Virus record (IMG/VR): IMGVR_UViG_3300010371_000124
Span: 1-20,467 of that record
Length of the DNA stretch: 20,467 nt
Direction: 5' to 3' (one strand)
Origin: a virus
The position numbers and the translations under genes were made by a program. Positions within the stretch are counted from its first letter, which is position 1. Each line of letters begins with the position of its first letter. Shown piece after piece: positions 13,665 through 20,467 of this stretch. The notes under the pieces are model-generated. The model saw only the letters and a list, made by a program, of their open reading frames with translations. It had not been told where the DNA came from and made no database searches.

Positions 13665-15908
13665 TTGCAGGCTGGCGTTCTGGTCGATAGTGATTCCCGC
13701 GCTTTCACTTCCCGGGTTCTGGTGAATGGGGTCCAGCGTGAGCATGTGTCGTGGTCGGTTGATCGTGAGCTGACGGGGGATATGCCGGATCAGGTGGTGT
13801 CGGCGTCTGGCGTGAAGCAGGCTACGGGGAACATTGTCTTTGCGGGTGAGGATGTGGAGGAGCGGGCCCGTAACCCGTTCAACGCTTCGACGGGCTGGTT
13901 GCCGCGTCGTGGTGATCGTGTGCAGATCTTCGCGGGCGATGGCGTTACGGAGTGGGTGCAGTTCACGGGTGTCATGGATGGCCCGTCTGGTGATGCCCGC
14001 GGTGGGTTTCAGGCGACGATCATTGACGACTACGACAAGCTTTCGGCCAGCGTCTCGCACTTGCCCCTGTTGCGGATCATGCCGCCGCTGGTGGAAACGG
14101 ACCCGTACCGTGGGGTGGGCTTGTCTTCGATCCACTACATCGATCATGCGTTGCGGACGGCGGGTTTCTACTCGACGCCTCCCACGGAGTACGACCCGGC
14201 TGTTGCGGTGTCGTGCCAGGGCAGCATGTGGCCGAATGCGGAGGTTGCCGGGACGCTCGAAACGGGCGGCGCATATGACACCACGGCGTCGCACCATAGC
14301 AACAACACGGCCCCGTGGGGCTGGTCGGTGGGGAACTTCAACAACAAGTACAGCCCCCGCGTCTCGTATGCGTCCACGGTCGCTGTGCAGTTGACGGCGA
14401 TGGTCGCGGCCGATCATGCAGGCAGTTTCTTCCTGACCGCCTATTACGGCGCATCGAACACGGTCTCGTTGTCGGTCACGTCGGGCCGTATTGCGATCCT
14501 GCGGGTGAATGGGACGGAGGCGTGCCGGGTGGCGCTCGGCACGGCAATGATGGTCACGGCGCTATGCAAGGCCGGCGCAGTGACGCTCAAGACGAGTACC
14601 GGGACCACGGCCACCGGGACCGGGACCATCGGCGGCACAGCCATGTCCTCGGTCATCACGTCCGGTGATGCGCCGACCCGTGTTGCGGGAATCCAGGTTT
14701 CGCACCCGGCCACGGCGTCGCAGGAGTTCGCGTCGCTGTCGTGGGTTCCGTCCGCGGTTCTGGACCTGTCGAATGTCATCCATATCGGGCTCATGGACGC
14801 CGGTCCGGGAATTGAGGACGAACCCGCGTCGGATCTGATGAAACGTATCTGCGGGTCACTGCTCATCGGTTCATGGATTGACGAGAAGGGCGTGTTGCAG
14901 GTCGTCCCCACGCTGGCGCTAAAAGCCCGTACGCCGGTGCGCACGCTGACCACGTTGGACGACATTCTCGACCTCAACTGGGAGGACCCGCTGCTCGGGT
15001 CGCGGTCCAAGGTCACGGTTACCGGGAAGATCCCCGCAATCGACAAAGGCCGCTACCGGAACAAGAAGCTCTACCAGGGGTCGGGCGAGACGCTCAACAG
15101 CGAGGACTACAAGGCGCAGTTCATCAGCCCGGAGAATGACGTTGACTGGATCATGCCGGACGAGCACCCGCAGATCGTCAACTCTGGCGCTATGGAGGCT
15201 GCCTTCAATGCGGGGCGCGGGTCGTTCTTCTTCGCGTCGGTTGCCAGTGAGGGCGATCCGGTCGATGACTGGGGGCAGTCGTATGTGACATTCGGGATTC
15301 GCAAGATTTCGGCTAAGACGTGGAAGATCTCACAGCGTGTGGCCTCGATTTCGTCGGACTCGCAGATCAACTTGAAAACGCCGGATGACCCGGACTTGTG
15401 GCCGAAGTGGCGGCAATTCCCGGGGCCGATCATCCGCGGGTTTGGTCGGGTGGAATGGGCCCCTGTTTCGGTCACGCCTGTTACCGCTGGTGGCATTGGC
15501 CCGGAGTTGGTGCACGACGTTGACGTGTGGAACAACCGCGAGGACGACAACGAGTGGTTGGATCGGATCGCGGACTATCTATCGGCGCAGACCGCTACCC
15601 CGTTGCCGACAATTACGGGCCTCGACGTGGTGGACGATCCGCGGATCCAGTTGGGAGACGTGGTGACCATCTCATCCCCGCGCCTGCTGGGCGTGACCAT
15701 GAACGCGCTCATCGTGGGCATGAAGCGCAGTGCGGACAAGGACGGCACGACGCTGTCCCTGTCGGTGCGGATCATCAGCACGGCCACTACGTTCACGACC
15801 TACAAGGCTTACAACGATGCGCTGTCCGGGGCGAACCTGACCTACACGCAGCACGACGCGCTCGGCCCGAAGCCACAGACGTACGGGCAATTCAACGACG
15901 CCGCATAA
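13665..15908 (+). CDS. Tail-associated (Tal-like) minor tail protein
   Basis: A 747-aa protein. It begins with strands and turns typical of the gp27-like tip hub (LVDSDSRAFTSRVLVNGVQR, RDRVQIFAGDG-like turn at RRGDRVQIFAGDG). About 180-360 is a Gly/Thr/Ser-rich inserted beta-sandwich, perhaps carbohydrate-binding. The C-terminal half carries ASDLMKRICGSLLIGSWIDE and, near 660-700, DVVDDPRIQLGDVVTISSP, a signature of hub proteins. It forms the tip that contacts the cell. AGGAGG (13651-13656) lies 8 nt before the TTG start, which follows the previous stop directly. A perfect stem-loop follows the gene. The tip-hub role is well supported by order and by the C-terminal pattern. Confidence 0.83.
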   Translation: MQAGVLVDSDSRAFTSRVLVNGVQREHVSWSVDRELTGDMPDQVVSASGVKQATGNIVFAGEDVEERARNPFNASTGWLPRRGDRVQIFAGDGVTEWVQFTGVMDGPSGDARGGFQATIIDDYDKLSASVSHLPLLRIMPPLVETDPYRGVGLSSIHYIDHALRTAGFYSTPPTEYDPAVAVSCQGSMWPNAEVAGTLETGGAYDTTASHHSNNTAPWGWSVGNFNNKYSPRVSYASTVAVQLTAMVAADHAGSFFLTAYYGASNTVSLSVTSGRIAILRVNGTEACRVALGTAMMVTALCKAGAVTLKTSTGTTATGTGTIGGTAMSSVITSGDAPTRVAGIQVSHPATASQEFASLSWVPSAVLDLSNVIHIGLMDAGPGIEDEPASDLMKRICGSLLIGSWIDEKGVLQVVPTLALKARTPVRTLTTLDDILDLNWEDPLLGSRSKVTVTGKIPAIDKGRYRNKKLYQGSGETLNSEDYKAQFISPENDVDWIMPDEHPQIVNSGAMEAAFNAGRGSFFFASVASEGDPVDDWGQSYVTFGIRKISAKTWKISQRVASISSDSQINLKTPDDPDLWPKWRQFPGPIIRGFGRVEWAPVSVTPVTAGGIGPELVHDVDVWNNREDDNEWLDRIADYLSAQTATPLPTITGLDVVDDPRIQLGDVVTISSPRLLGVTMNALIVGMKRSADKDGTTLSLSVRIISTATTFTTYKAYNDALSGANLTYTQHDALGPKPQTYGQFNDAA

Positions 15909-15919
15909 GGCATAAGCAT

Positions 15920-15948
15920 GGAAGGCCCCCATGCGTTGGGGGCCTTCC
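15920..15948 (+). terminator. Perfect stem-loop after the Tal-like gene
   Basis: GGAAGGCCCCC (15920-15930) pairs base for base with GGGGGCCTTCC (15938-15948), with loop ATGCGTT. This is an 11-bp GC-rich stem, 11 nt after the stop codon. No U tract follows, but many actinobacterial terminators lack one. It lies 18 nt before the next start and just 8 nt before that gene's ribosome-binding site (GGGAGG, 15957-15962), so it may also tune expression of the deacetylase-like gene. An in-frame ATG in the loop (15931) is not a credible start. Confidence 0.8.
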
Positions 15949-15966
15949 CTATCACTGGGAGGCACT

Positions 15967-17751
15967 ATGCCGGAAACGACCGCTGGCGGCATTCAGTACC
16001 CGATTGCCGGGGACTTCATCAAGCAGGACAGCATCGAGGCAAAGCTGGCTAATGACATGCGCGACCTCGCGCAGACGGCAGACAACGCGATCCAGGTCGC
16101 GGCAGAGGCCGCCGAGTGGACAAAGCCTGATGCCACGGGAACCACGGCGAATGCACTCACCACTTCCGGCGTCCGCCCAGTCTCGTCGGCCGTCGCCGCA
16201 GCCATGGCGAACCTCCCTCCACTCACCGGGGCAGGGTCGATTGAGGCGATCCCCAACGGCGGCTCGGGCGTTTCCCAAGTGTGGCGCAGCAATAACGGAT
16301 ACAACGAGCCGCGAATACTTCACCGTGCCGGTGCCTCCAACGGGGCGTTCCCCGGACCGTGGGTGTCCTTAACTGACATCCCAGAGCCAGTCACCGAGGG
16401 CGCGCCCCTGGCCTCATATACGACTCCCGGAAATTACGGCACTCCAAGCGCGGCCACGGCGGCAACGGTTCCCGACATGCCTTCGGGCGTCGCCGGGCAG
16501 CCCTTCCACCTGCGGGTCACCGCCGACCGCACGGGCCTCACATCATACCGGGGCGTCCGTTGGCTTACGGTTCTCCCGTACGCGACAGGGCAGGCACCAC
16601 GCGGGTTCCGGCAGAACTTCACGCAGGCCGGCGTCGACCACGACTGGATCGAAGAAGTGCTGGATGAGCCAGAACGCTCGCCGCATCACCGGGAGCTTAT
16701 GCTTGAGAGGGCCCGCACCCGTCACGGTGGCCGCATCGGGACGGGCGGCAAGGGCGTCGTGGTGATCACCATCGACCACGCCTTTGACCGCTTCGAGTCC
16801 AAACTCATGGCAAAAGTCATTGATCACCAGCTTCCTATAACACTCGTTCCCTCGCCCTCGGACTTCGGCGGACTCGGCAACGAAACCATGACCTTCGCGA
16901 AGCTCCAGTCATGGGCTATTCAATATGGGTGGGAAATCGTCAACCACTCACGCGACCATGGCGACGCAGTAGCGGACTCCCTCATTCGCGACAAGATCCT
17001 AGGTTCCCTGGAAGCATTACATGCAGGCTGCCCGTTGGTCACAATCGACGGATACGTGATGCCCGGAGTGGGCGCGACGGGGTACAACGGATTCGACGCG
17101 GGGGCGGACTTGTCACAGTGGTGGTCCCACATCGCGGGTCGCACCATTCTTGACAACCATGCTGTGGTCTCCTCGGTTACTCCCGGCTACGTGGTGCCGC
17201 TATCCGGGGCGCCCGTGACCGCCATGACCCGGCTGGGAGTTGACATCACATCCTGGGCAGGGCTGGCGGAAGATATGGTGGTGGAGGCTGGCGCACTAGG
17301 CGGCATGGTGAATATTTACGGCCATCCCATCCGCTTGGACCAAGAAGGCTACATTTCGTCGGAGCGATGGGGCCAGATGTTGGACTTCATCGCTGCCGAA
17401 CGCGATGCAGGGCGAGTTGAAGTCCTGACCATGGGCGCTGCGGCGTGGGCGGACGCAGGGTCATCCCACGTGGTGAATCTGGCGAAGAGCGCGGCGTGGG
17501 TGTCGGGCTCAGCGACCATTGATCTTTCCCGCGCCTACGCATGGGCCCGAGGATCGACGTGGGAACTGTCAGTGGATAGCGCCGCCGCGGTGACACTATC
17601 GGCAAGCGACGATACGGGCGCGTTGAACATTTCCCGAACAATTACGCCTAATGGGGGGCGGGCGCGGCTGGGCTTCTCGATCCCGGCCGCTTCAAGCAGC
17701 CTCACGGTGTCTGCTTCCGGAGGGGACGGGCCGACAGTAAAGCCCGTCTAG
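15967..17751 (+). CDS. Tail protein with polysaccharide deacetylase-like (CE4) domain
   Basis: A 594-aa protein. Residues 1-95 are a phage-tail-like, Ala-rich attachment region; 95-250 are beta-rich. About 262-500 resemble the NodB/CE4 fold: VVVITIDHAF at 265-274 (D270; usual motif TFDD, here TIDH), FAKLQSWAIQYGWEIVNHSRDH with the H327-S-x-x-H331 zinc motif, and MVNIYGHP with H453 as the late catalytic His. CE4 enzymes remove acetyl groups from glycans or peptidoglycan with a D-H-H metal triad. The C-terminal 90 residues are a beta-rich Ser/Ala domain. GGGAGG precedes the ATG. It is probably the receptor-binding or depolymerising spike. The second Asp of TFDD is His here, so activity must be tested. 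Confidence 0.8.
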   Translation: MPETTAGGIQYPIAGDFIKQDSIEAKLANDMRDLAQTADNAIQVAAEAAEWTKPDATGTTANALTTSGVRPVSSAVAAAMANLPPLTGAGSIEAIPNGGSGVSQVWRSNNGYNEPRILHRAGASNGAFPGPWVSLTDIPEPVTEGAPLASYTTPGNYGTPSAATAATVPDMPSGVAGQPFHLRVTADRTGLTSYRGVRWLTVLPYATGQAPRGFRQNFTQAGVDHDWIEEVLDEPERSPHHRELMLERARTRHGGRIGTGGKGVVVITIDHAFDRFESKLMAKVIDHQLPITLVPSPSDFGGLGNETMTFAKLQSWAIQYGWEIVNHSRDHGDAVADSLIRDKILGSLEALHAGCPLVTIDGYVMPGVGATGYNGFDAGADLSQWWSHIAGRTILDNHAVVSSVTPGYVVPLSGAPVTAMTRLGVDITSWAGLAEDMVVEAGALGGMVNIYGHPIRLDQEGYISSERWGQMLDFIAAERDAGRVEVLTMGAAAWADAGSSHVVNLAKSAAWVSGSATIDLSRAYAWARGSTWELSVDSAAAVTLSASDDTGALNISRTITPNGGRARLGFSIPAASSSLTVSASGGDGPTVKPV

Positions 17752-17915
17752 GCAGGTTCCTGATTGTTCGCCGTAATGGTCCCGTCGGCGTGGCACGTGT
17801 GGCCGTCATTTGGGAAGCCGGGGAGTGGCGCGAACACTGCGCCGCATTCTTCACAGAGGTCGAACCCCATGTCGTGAGCGTAGGCGCGGGATTCTGACGT
17901 AATCGGCTGGGCCAT
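17748..17915 (-). CDS. Small Cys/His protein, unknown function
   Basis: A 55-aa protein on the minus strand, downstream of the HTH gene. It has one probable zinc knuckle: C21-E-E-C24 with H39 and C41-H42 (HTCH at 39-42), preceded by a short helix (SRAYAHDMGFDL). The ATG at 17915 has AAAGGAG 7 nt upstream; an ATG at 17921 is in frame but only 1 nt from the same site. Its stop TAG shares the palindrome CTAG (17748-17751) with the stop of the plus-strand tail gene, so the two genes collide with no spacer. Function is unknown; small zinc-knuckle proteins of this type occur in actinophages. Confidence 0.7.
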   Translation of the reverse strand: MAQPITSESRAYAHDMGFDLCEECGAVFAPLPGFPNDGHTCHADGTITANNQEPA

Positions 17916-17917
17916 GG

Positions 17918-18109
17918 TCATGCTCCTTTGATGATTTTGTGGACTTGCTGTTTGGACAGGCCGAGGTGGGTGGCGAGTTCTTGCGCGCTCACCCCGGCCA
18001 GTCTGGCATCCTTCACGGCCGCGTCTCGTTCTGCAGCCGCTTGGATGAAGTTCTGGTTGGCGGTGGCCAGTCGGTCTTGCGCTGCCTTCGCCTGTTCTAT
18101 CGTGCTCAC
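17918..18109 (-). CDS. Small HTH DNA-binding protein
   Basis: A 63-aa protein on the minus strand. Residues 1-37 form an Ala-rich helix or coiled coil; 38-60 are a helix-turn-helix (GVSAQELATHLGLSKQQVHKI), followed by a short basic end. A longer form starting at TTG 18139 exists, but that codon lacks a ribosome-binding site. GTG 18109 is preferred because a TACTAT box (18124-18119) lies just upstream, which would give a nearly leaderless message. The TGA (17920-17918) overlaps the upstream ATG choice of the next gene and lies 2 nt before its ATG at 17915. It is a probable transcriptional regulator, perhaps of itself or of late genes. Target unknown. Confidence 0.82.
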   Translation of the reverse strand: MSTIEQAKAAQDRLATANQNFIQAAAERDAAVKDARLAGVSAQELATHLGLSKQQVHKIIKGA

Positions 18110-18118
18110 GGCACCACC

Positions 18119-18150
18119 ATAGTAAACCCCCCGCGACAAAGCAAGCGGGG
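18119..18150 (-). promoter_or_regulatory. Candidate promoter and operator of the HTH gene
   Basis: Read on the minus strand, TACTAT (18124-18119) resembles a -10 element and is 9 nt before GTG 18109, so transcription would start almost at the start codon. The -35 region is weak. The inverted repeat CCCCGC (18129-18134) / GCGGGG (18145-18150), with a 10-nt spacer, covers the likely -35 position and is a possible binding site for the HTH protein. It lies between the divergent HTH and membrane-protein genes and could control both. The same repeat could instead be a weak RNA hairpin. Confidence 0.4.
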
Positions 18151-18176
18151 CACAGTCTCAAGCCCAAGGGGGGCCA

Positions 18177-18749
18177 ATGCAATACCTCAACACCGACACA
18201 TTGACCGAGATCCCCGACTACATGGCAGGGGTCACGGTCGGGCAGATACTCGCTTTCATGGGCGGGGCGTCGGTCATCATCGGCGGGCTATGGCTACTCT
18301 TGCGGCCCGTATTCCGTGGGGTGCGGGAAGTGTATCGATCAATCACCGACCTCAGCGGCAGGCCCGAACGGCTGGACGCTGCCGGGAACCTGGTGGAGGA
18401 AGCGCAACCATCATTGCGGGCATCCATCCACGCACTGCACGCGAAGGACGAGGAAACCACGGCGATCCTGAACGAGGTCCGCGAGCAGGTATCCAACACG
18501 CATTCCACGAACCTACGCGACGACTTGGACCGGCTACACCATGACGTGCGCGGCATCCGTGAAGACCTGTCCGCCGAAGTCCGTGGGATCAAGGCAGAGT
18601 ACAACGCGAACCATGCCGAGGGTTTGGCGCAGAACAGGGCGACACGGCAGGCCCTCGAAACGCAAAGCCTGACAACCAAGAAGCTCGCTGACCTTGCCGA
18701 ACTCTGGGGCCCCTACCTTCGTGAGCAGGGTTTGGATCCGGAGAAATAG
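18177..18749 (+). CDS. Membrane protein with coiled coil, DUF2746-like, holin candidate
   Basis: A 190-aa protein with one membrane segment at about 18-43 (AGVTVGQILAFMGGASVIIGG then LWLLL), followed by a basic RPVFRGVREVYR stretch and a long helical, charged cytoplasmic region (about 80-180). This matches the plan of the DUF2746 family in actinophage tail-to-lysis regions, where the short NH-S/N-x-LRDD-x-DRL pattern (here HSTNLRDDLDRLHHDV, 109-124) recurs. Its function is not settled; it could be a holin-like or membrane-linked tail factor. AAGGGGGG lies 3-10 nt before the ATG. It is the first plus-strand gene after the reverse island. Confidence 0.72.
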   Translation: MQYLNTDTLTEIPDYMAGVTVGQILAFMGGASVIIGGLWLLLRPVFRGVREVYRSITDLSGRPERLDAAGNLVEEAQPSLRASIHALHAKDEETTAILNEVREQVSNTHSTNLRDDLDRLHHDVRGIREDLSAEVRGIKAEYNANHAEGLAQNRATRQALETQSLTTKKLADLAELWGPYLREQGLDPEK

Positions 18750-18807
18750 ACCACGTTCGCCTGGGGGCGACACAACCACAACACCAGCACCACCCTAGGA
18801 GAATACT

Positions 18808-19137
18808 GTGGCAATCAAGACCGAAGCACAACGGAACACCCTTGCCAACGCGTATGGTGCGGCGGCAAAACAGGGGGCCCTCTACATCACGAGCCCGGGC
18901 GCAACCGCTGGCACCGAACCGGGGGGCAGCTACTCGAAGCAGCCGCTCACATGGTCGGCGGCATCGGGAAGCGTCATTGAAGCGACCGCGACGTTCACTG
19001 TTCCGGCGGGGGCAACCATCGTCGGCCAGGGTGTGCACGCGGCTGACGGGACATACCTTGACGGCGGCGACGTGACTTCCCAGAACTTCGCTACCGAAGG
19101 CACCACGACCGTCACGTTCATCTATACACAAGCCTAG
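18808..19137 (+). CDS. Small virion-like protein, probable minor tail protein
   Basis: A 109-aa protein. It starts at GTG with AGGAG 6 nt upstream. The N-terminal helix (AQRNTLANAYGAAAKQGALYI) and the Gly-Thr turn TSPGATAGTEPGGSYSKQPLTW, followed by beta strands (SVIEATATFTVPAGATIVGQGV), are a recurrent actinophage pattern. Proteins of this type sit near tail and fibre genes and are probably small virion components. The last strands (EGTTTVTFIYTQA) look like a beta-sandwich edge. It is not a known enzyme. Confidence 0.68.
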   Translation: MAIKTEAQRNTLANAYGAAAKQGALYITSPGATAGTEPGGSYSKQPLTWSAASGSVIEATATFTVPAGATIVGQGVHAADGTYLDGGDVTSQNFATEGTTTVTFIYTQA

Positions 19138-19154
19138 GCCGGGGGTGATCCGGC
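19138..19154 (+). promoter_or_regulatory. Hairpin holding the ribosome-binding site of the repeat gene
   Basis: GCCGG (19138-19142) pairs with CCGGC (19150-19154), with the loop GGGTGAT, so the Shine-Dalgarno GGGGGTGAT (19141-19149) lies partly in the stem and partly in the loop. The stem ends at the GTG start (19155) and begins at the base after the preceding stop codon. Such a structure could limit initiation until ribosomes of the upstream gene open it, which fits translational coupling. A 5-bp GC stem can also arise by chance in GC-rich DNA. Confidence 0.4.
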
Positions 19155-20467
19155 GTGGCAATCATCCAGCAGGCGTCGGGCCAGTTCAACGGCAGCGGCG
19201 CATTCACGGTAGCCCTACCAGCCGCATCCTCCCCAACGTCCACCGTCGTGGTGTTGATTGCCGGTAACACGGTCGTCAGCACACCGAGCGGCTGGACGTT
19301 GCGCACCTCGCAGGTCAACTACATGGGCCACTACCTCTGGGATCGGGTAGGCGGCGGCACTTCATACCCGTTTTCCGCGAACGGGCAAGGCATATGGTGG
19401 GTTGCCGAACTCTCCGGGGCTTATGACGCGGCACTGTCAGTGAACACGGCCGCGGCGAGCACGAGCATGGCGACCCCATCCCTGACGCCTACTGCGGGCG
19501 ACCGGACGATTCTTGCATCCATCGGGTCGGTAACCGCTGGAACGAATGCGCGCACGGTCACATTCGGCAACTCATTTGTTGAGAGCCTGGATACCTACGT
19601 CGCCGCCGCCGACTACCCCTCCCACGCTCTGGCGTCACGGGAGGGTGCGGGCGGTACGGCGTATACGACCACGGGAACATGGACTACGAACGTCGTCGGC
19701 CGGTCCGCGATCATCGCCGCCTACCAGTCCCCGAGCGCAACCGAGGAACCGCCCGTCTATTCGTGGACGGCGAACCTGTCCGGCGCTGGCACGCTCGCCG
19801 GCAACCCGAGGCCGTCATTCGTTTGGATGGCGGCACTCGACGGCGGTGGGCAACTCGCGGCAACAACGGCCCCCGGATTCACATGGGACGCTGATCGTGT
19901 CGGTGATGGGCTGCTCGAAGCCACGGCATCACCGCACTTCGAGTGGGCCGCCGACCTTGACGGGTCCGGCACACTCACCGTACAGGCCACCACGGAACGC
20001 TCGTGGACGGCCCCATTCGGCGGCAGCGGCACGCTGACCACCACGGCCACCATTGCGTTCGACTGGGAAGCACTGGCGGGCGCAGAAGGCACACTAACGG
20101 CCAACGCCGCGCCAGCCTTCCAATGGGTCACACCACTCGACGGCGAAGGAACACTTGCAGCCGACATCGCACGCGGCCGAGCGTGGTATCTGATACTCAC
20201 CGGGTCCGGGAATCTCGCCGCGACCAACCGACCGCACTTCACATGGACGGCCAACCTGACAGGGGAAGGCACGCTATCGGATGAACCACAGGAGCCCATT
20301 GACATGAATCAACCATCACCGGATTGGAACCTGGTTCTCTGCAGGTGGGCCGGGGTCAAGATGGACGGCACCCCCTGCACCGGGCGGCTCAAGTTCAGCT
20401 ACAACGGGACCGGGAAGTTCCTGCTGGACGACGACCCCGAAACCCCGCTGTCCATCTACACGGCGGA
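19155..20467 (+). CDS. Repeat-containing minor tail or fibre protein, partial (runs off the right edge)
   Basis: The reading frame from GTG 19155 is open for 437 codons to the window end, so the 3' part is missing. Residues 1-195 form a beta-sandwich-like domain (STVVVLIAGNTVVSTPSGW, then GIWWVAELSGAYDAAL), common in phage fibres. Residues 202-381 are nine tandem 20-residue repeats, each with W at position 3, G at 11 and L at 13. From residue 382 a new domain starts (WAGVKMDGTPCTGRLKFSY), resembling actinophage minor tail modules that begin V.G...DGTP..G. It is probably an elongated host-contact or decoration protein. GGGGGTGAT precedes the start. The GC-rich, Ala/Gly/Thr-rich content matches virion repeat proteins. 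Confidence 0.8.
   Translation, partial: MAIIQQASGQFNGSGAFTVALPAASSPTSTVVVLIAGNTVVSTPSGWTLRTSQVNYMGHYLWDRVGGGTSYPFSANGQGIWWVAELSGAYDAALSVNTAAASTSMATPSLTPTAGDRTILASIGSVTAGTNARTVTFGNSFVESLDTYVAAADYPSHALASREGAGGTAYTTTGTWTTNVVGRSAIIAAYQSPSATEEPPVYSWTANLSGAGTLAGNPRPSFVWMAALDGGGQLAATTAPGFTWDADRVGDGLLEATASPHFEWAADLDGSGTLTVQATTERSWTAPFGGSGTLTTTATIAFDWEALAGAEGTLTANAAPAFQWVTPLDGEGTLAADIARGRAWYLILTGSGNLAATNRPHFTWTANLTGEGTLSDEPQEPIDMNQPSPDWNLVLCRWAGVKMDGTPCTGRLKFSYNGTGKFLLDDDPETPLSIYTA
19758..20297 (+). repeat. Nine tandem 60-nt units encoding 20-residue repeats
   Basis: Nine units follow each other without insertion or deletion, starting at 19758, 19818, 19878, 19938, 19998, 20058, 20118, 20178 and 20238. 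The consensus is [FYR]-x-W-x-A-x-L-x-G-x-G-T-L-x-A. W3, G11 and L13 are invariant in all nine; G9 in eight. DNA identity between units is low outside these codons, so the repeats are old and held by protein structure. The phase fits beta-hairpin or beta-roll turns with the GxG at the turn. Confidence 0.92.
20291..20306 (+). promoter_or_regulatory. Internal ribosome-binding site and in-frame ATG
   Basis: An AGGAG-type site (AGGAG at 20290-20294) lies 9 nt before ATG 20304, which is in the same frame as the repeat gene, two codons after the last repeat. It sits exactly at the boundary between the repeat block and the following domain. It could start a shorter product of the C-terminal domain, or be a relic of two genes fused in frame. 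Confidence 0.4.

Noticed and set aside
14581-14640. Short GGGACC/ACCGGG-rich microrepeats in the Tal-like gene
   Set aside because: They encode a Thr/Gly-rich strand region (TGTTATGTGT) and look like ordinary low-complexity coding sequence rather than a regulatory or mobile repeat.
15931-15966. ATG in the stem-loop as start of the deacetylase-like gene
   Set aside because: The codon is in the loop of the 11-bp hairpin and has no accessible Shine-Dalgarno. ATG 15967 follows GGGAGG.
19546-20037. A 163-codon plus-strand frame within the repeat gene
   Set aside because: It lies inside the real frame from 19155, which stays open to the window edge; the translation is rich in Arg, Pro and Thr and has no ribosome-binding site.
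19757-20305. A 182-codon minus-strand frame with apparent repeats
   Set aside because: Its repeats are the mirror of the nine 60-nt units of the plus-strand gene. The plus frame has the conserved W, G and L and a good start, so this is a shadow.

Overview
The window is the late (structural) region of a siphovirus, either a phage or a prophage, that infects a high-GC actinobacterium. The DNA is GC-rich, and GTG and TTG starts are common. Genes are packed with stop/start overlaps (ATGA, TTGA, taATG). The protein families (HNH beside terminase, MuF-like protein, HK97-fold capsid, G/GT tail chaperones, DUF2746-like membrane protein, deacetylase-type tail protein) are typical of phages of Arthrobacter, Microbacterium, Gordonia and relatives. 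The exact host cannot be read from this sequence. No integrase, lysin, replication gene, tRNA or CRISPR array is visible.

Layout. (1) 1-2482, packaging: a leader with a hairpin, an HNH endonuclease, a probable small terminase and the large terminase. (2) 2476-6575, head: portal, MuF-like minor head protein, a 142-bp gap, scaffold, major capsid protein, and a 69-aa protein started at TTG. (3) 6592-8022, neck: adaptor, stopper, a gp10-position protein and tail terminator, nearly all translationally coupled. (4) 8073-9826, tail tube: major tail protein, a strong stem-loop, a 52-aa protein resembling the one after the capsid gene, and the G/GT tail assembly chaperones joined by a -1 frameshift at a run of seven G. 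(5) 9847-15908, tail tip: a 1000-aa tape measure with an intact M23 peptidase domain, a Dit-like protein and a Tal-like protein, followed by a perfect 11-bp stem-loop. (6) 15967-17751: a tail or receptor-binding protein with a CE4 polysaccharide deacetylase-like domain. (7) 17748-18109, minus strand: a two-gene island (small HTH protein, then a small Cys/His protein) inside the plus-strand operon. (8) 18177-20467: a membrane/coiled-coil protein, a small virion-like protein, and a large gene running off the right edge that carries nine exact 20-residue repeats.

How it works together: the terminase fills a procapsid built from portal, MuF protein, scaffold and capsid protein. The neck proteins close the head and join it to the tail. 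The chaperones thread the tape measure while the major tail protein polymerises. Dit, Tal, the deacetylase-like protein and probably the repeat protein form the host-contact end, and the M23 and deacetylase domains are suited to acting on the cell envelope during attachment and entry.

The parts most worth a second look are the reverse-strand HTH/Cys-His island, whose last gene shares its stop tetranucleotide CTAG with the deacetylase-like tail gene; the nine-copy 20-residue repeat with an internal ribosome-binding site and ATG after it; and the pair of small related proteins that follow the capsid and major tail genes.
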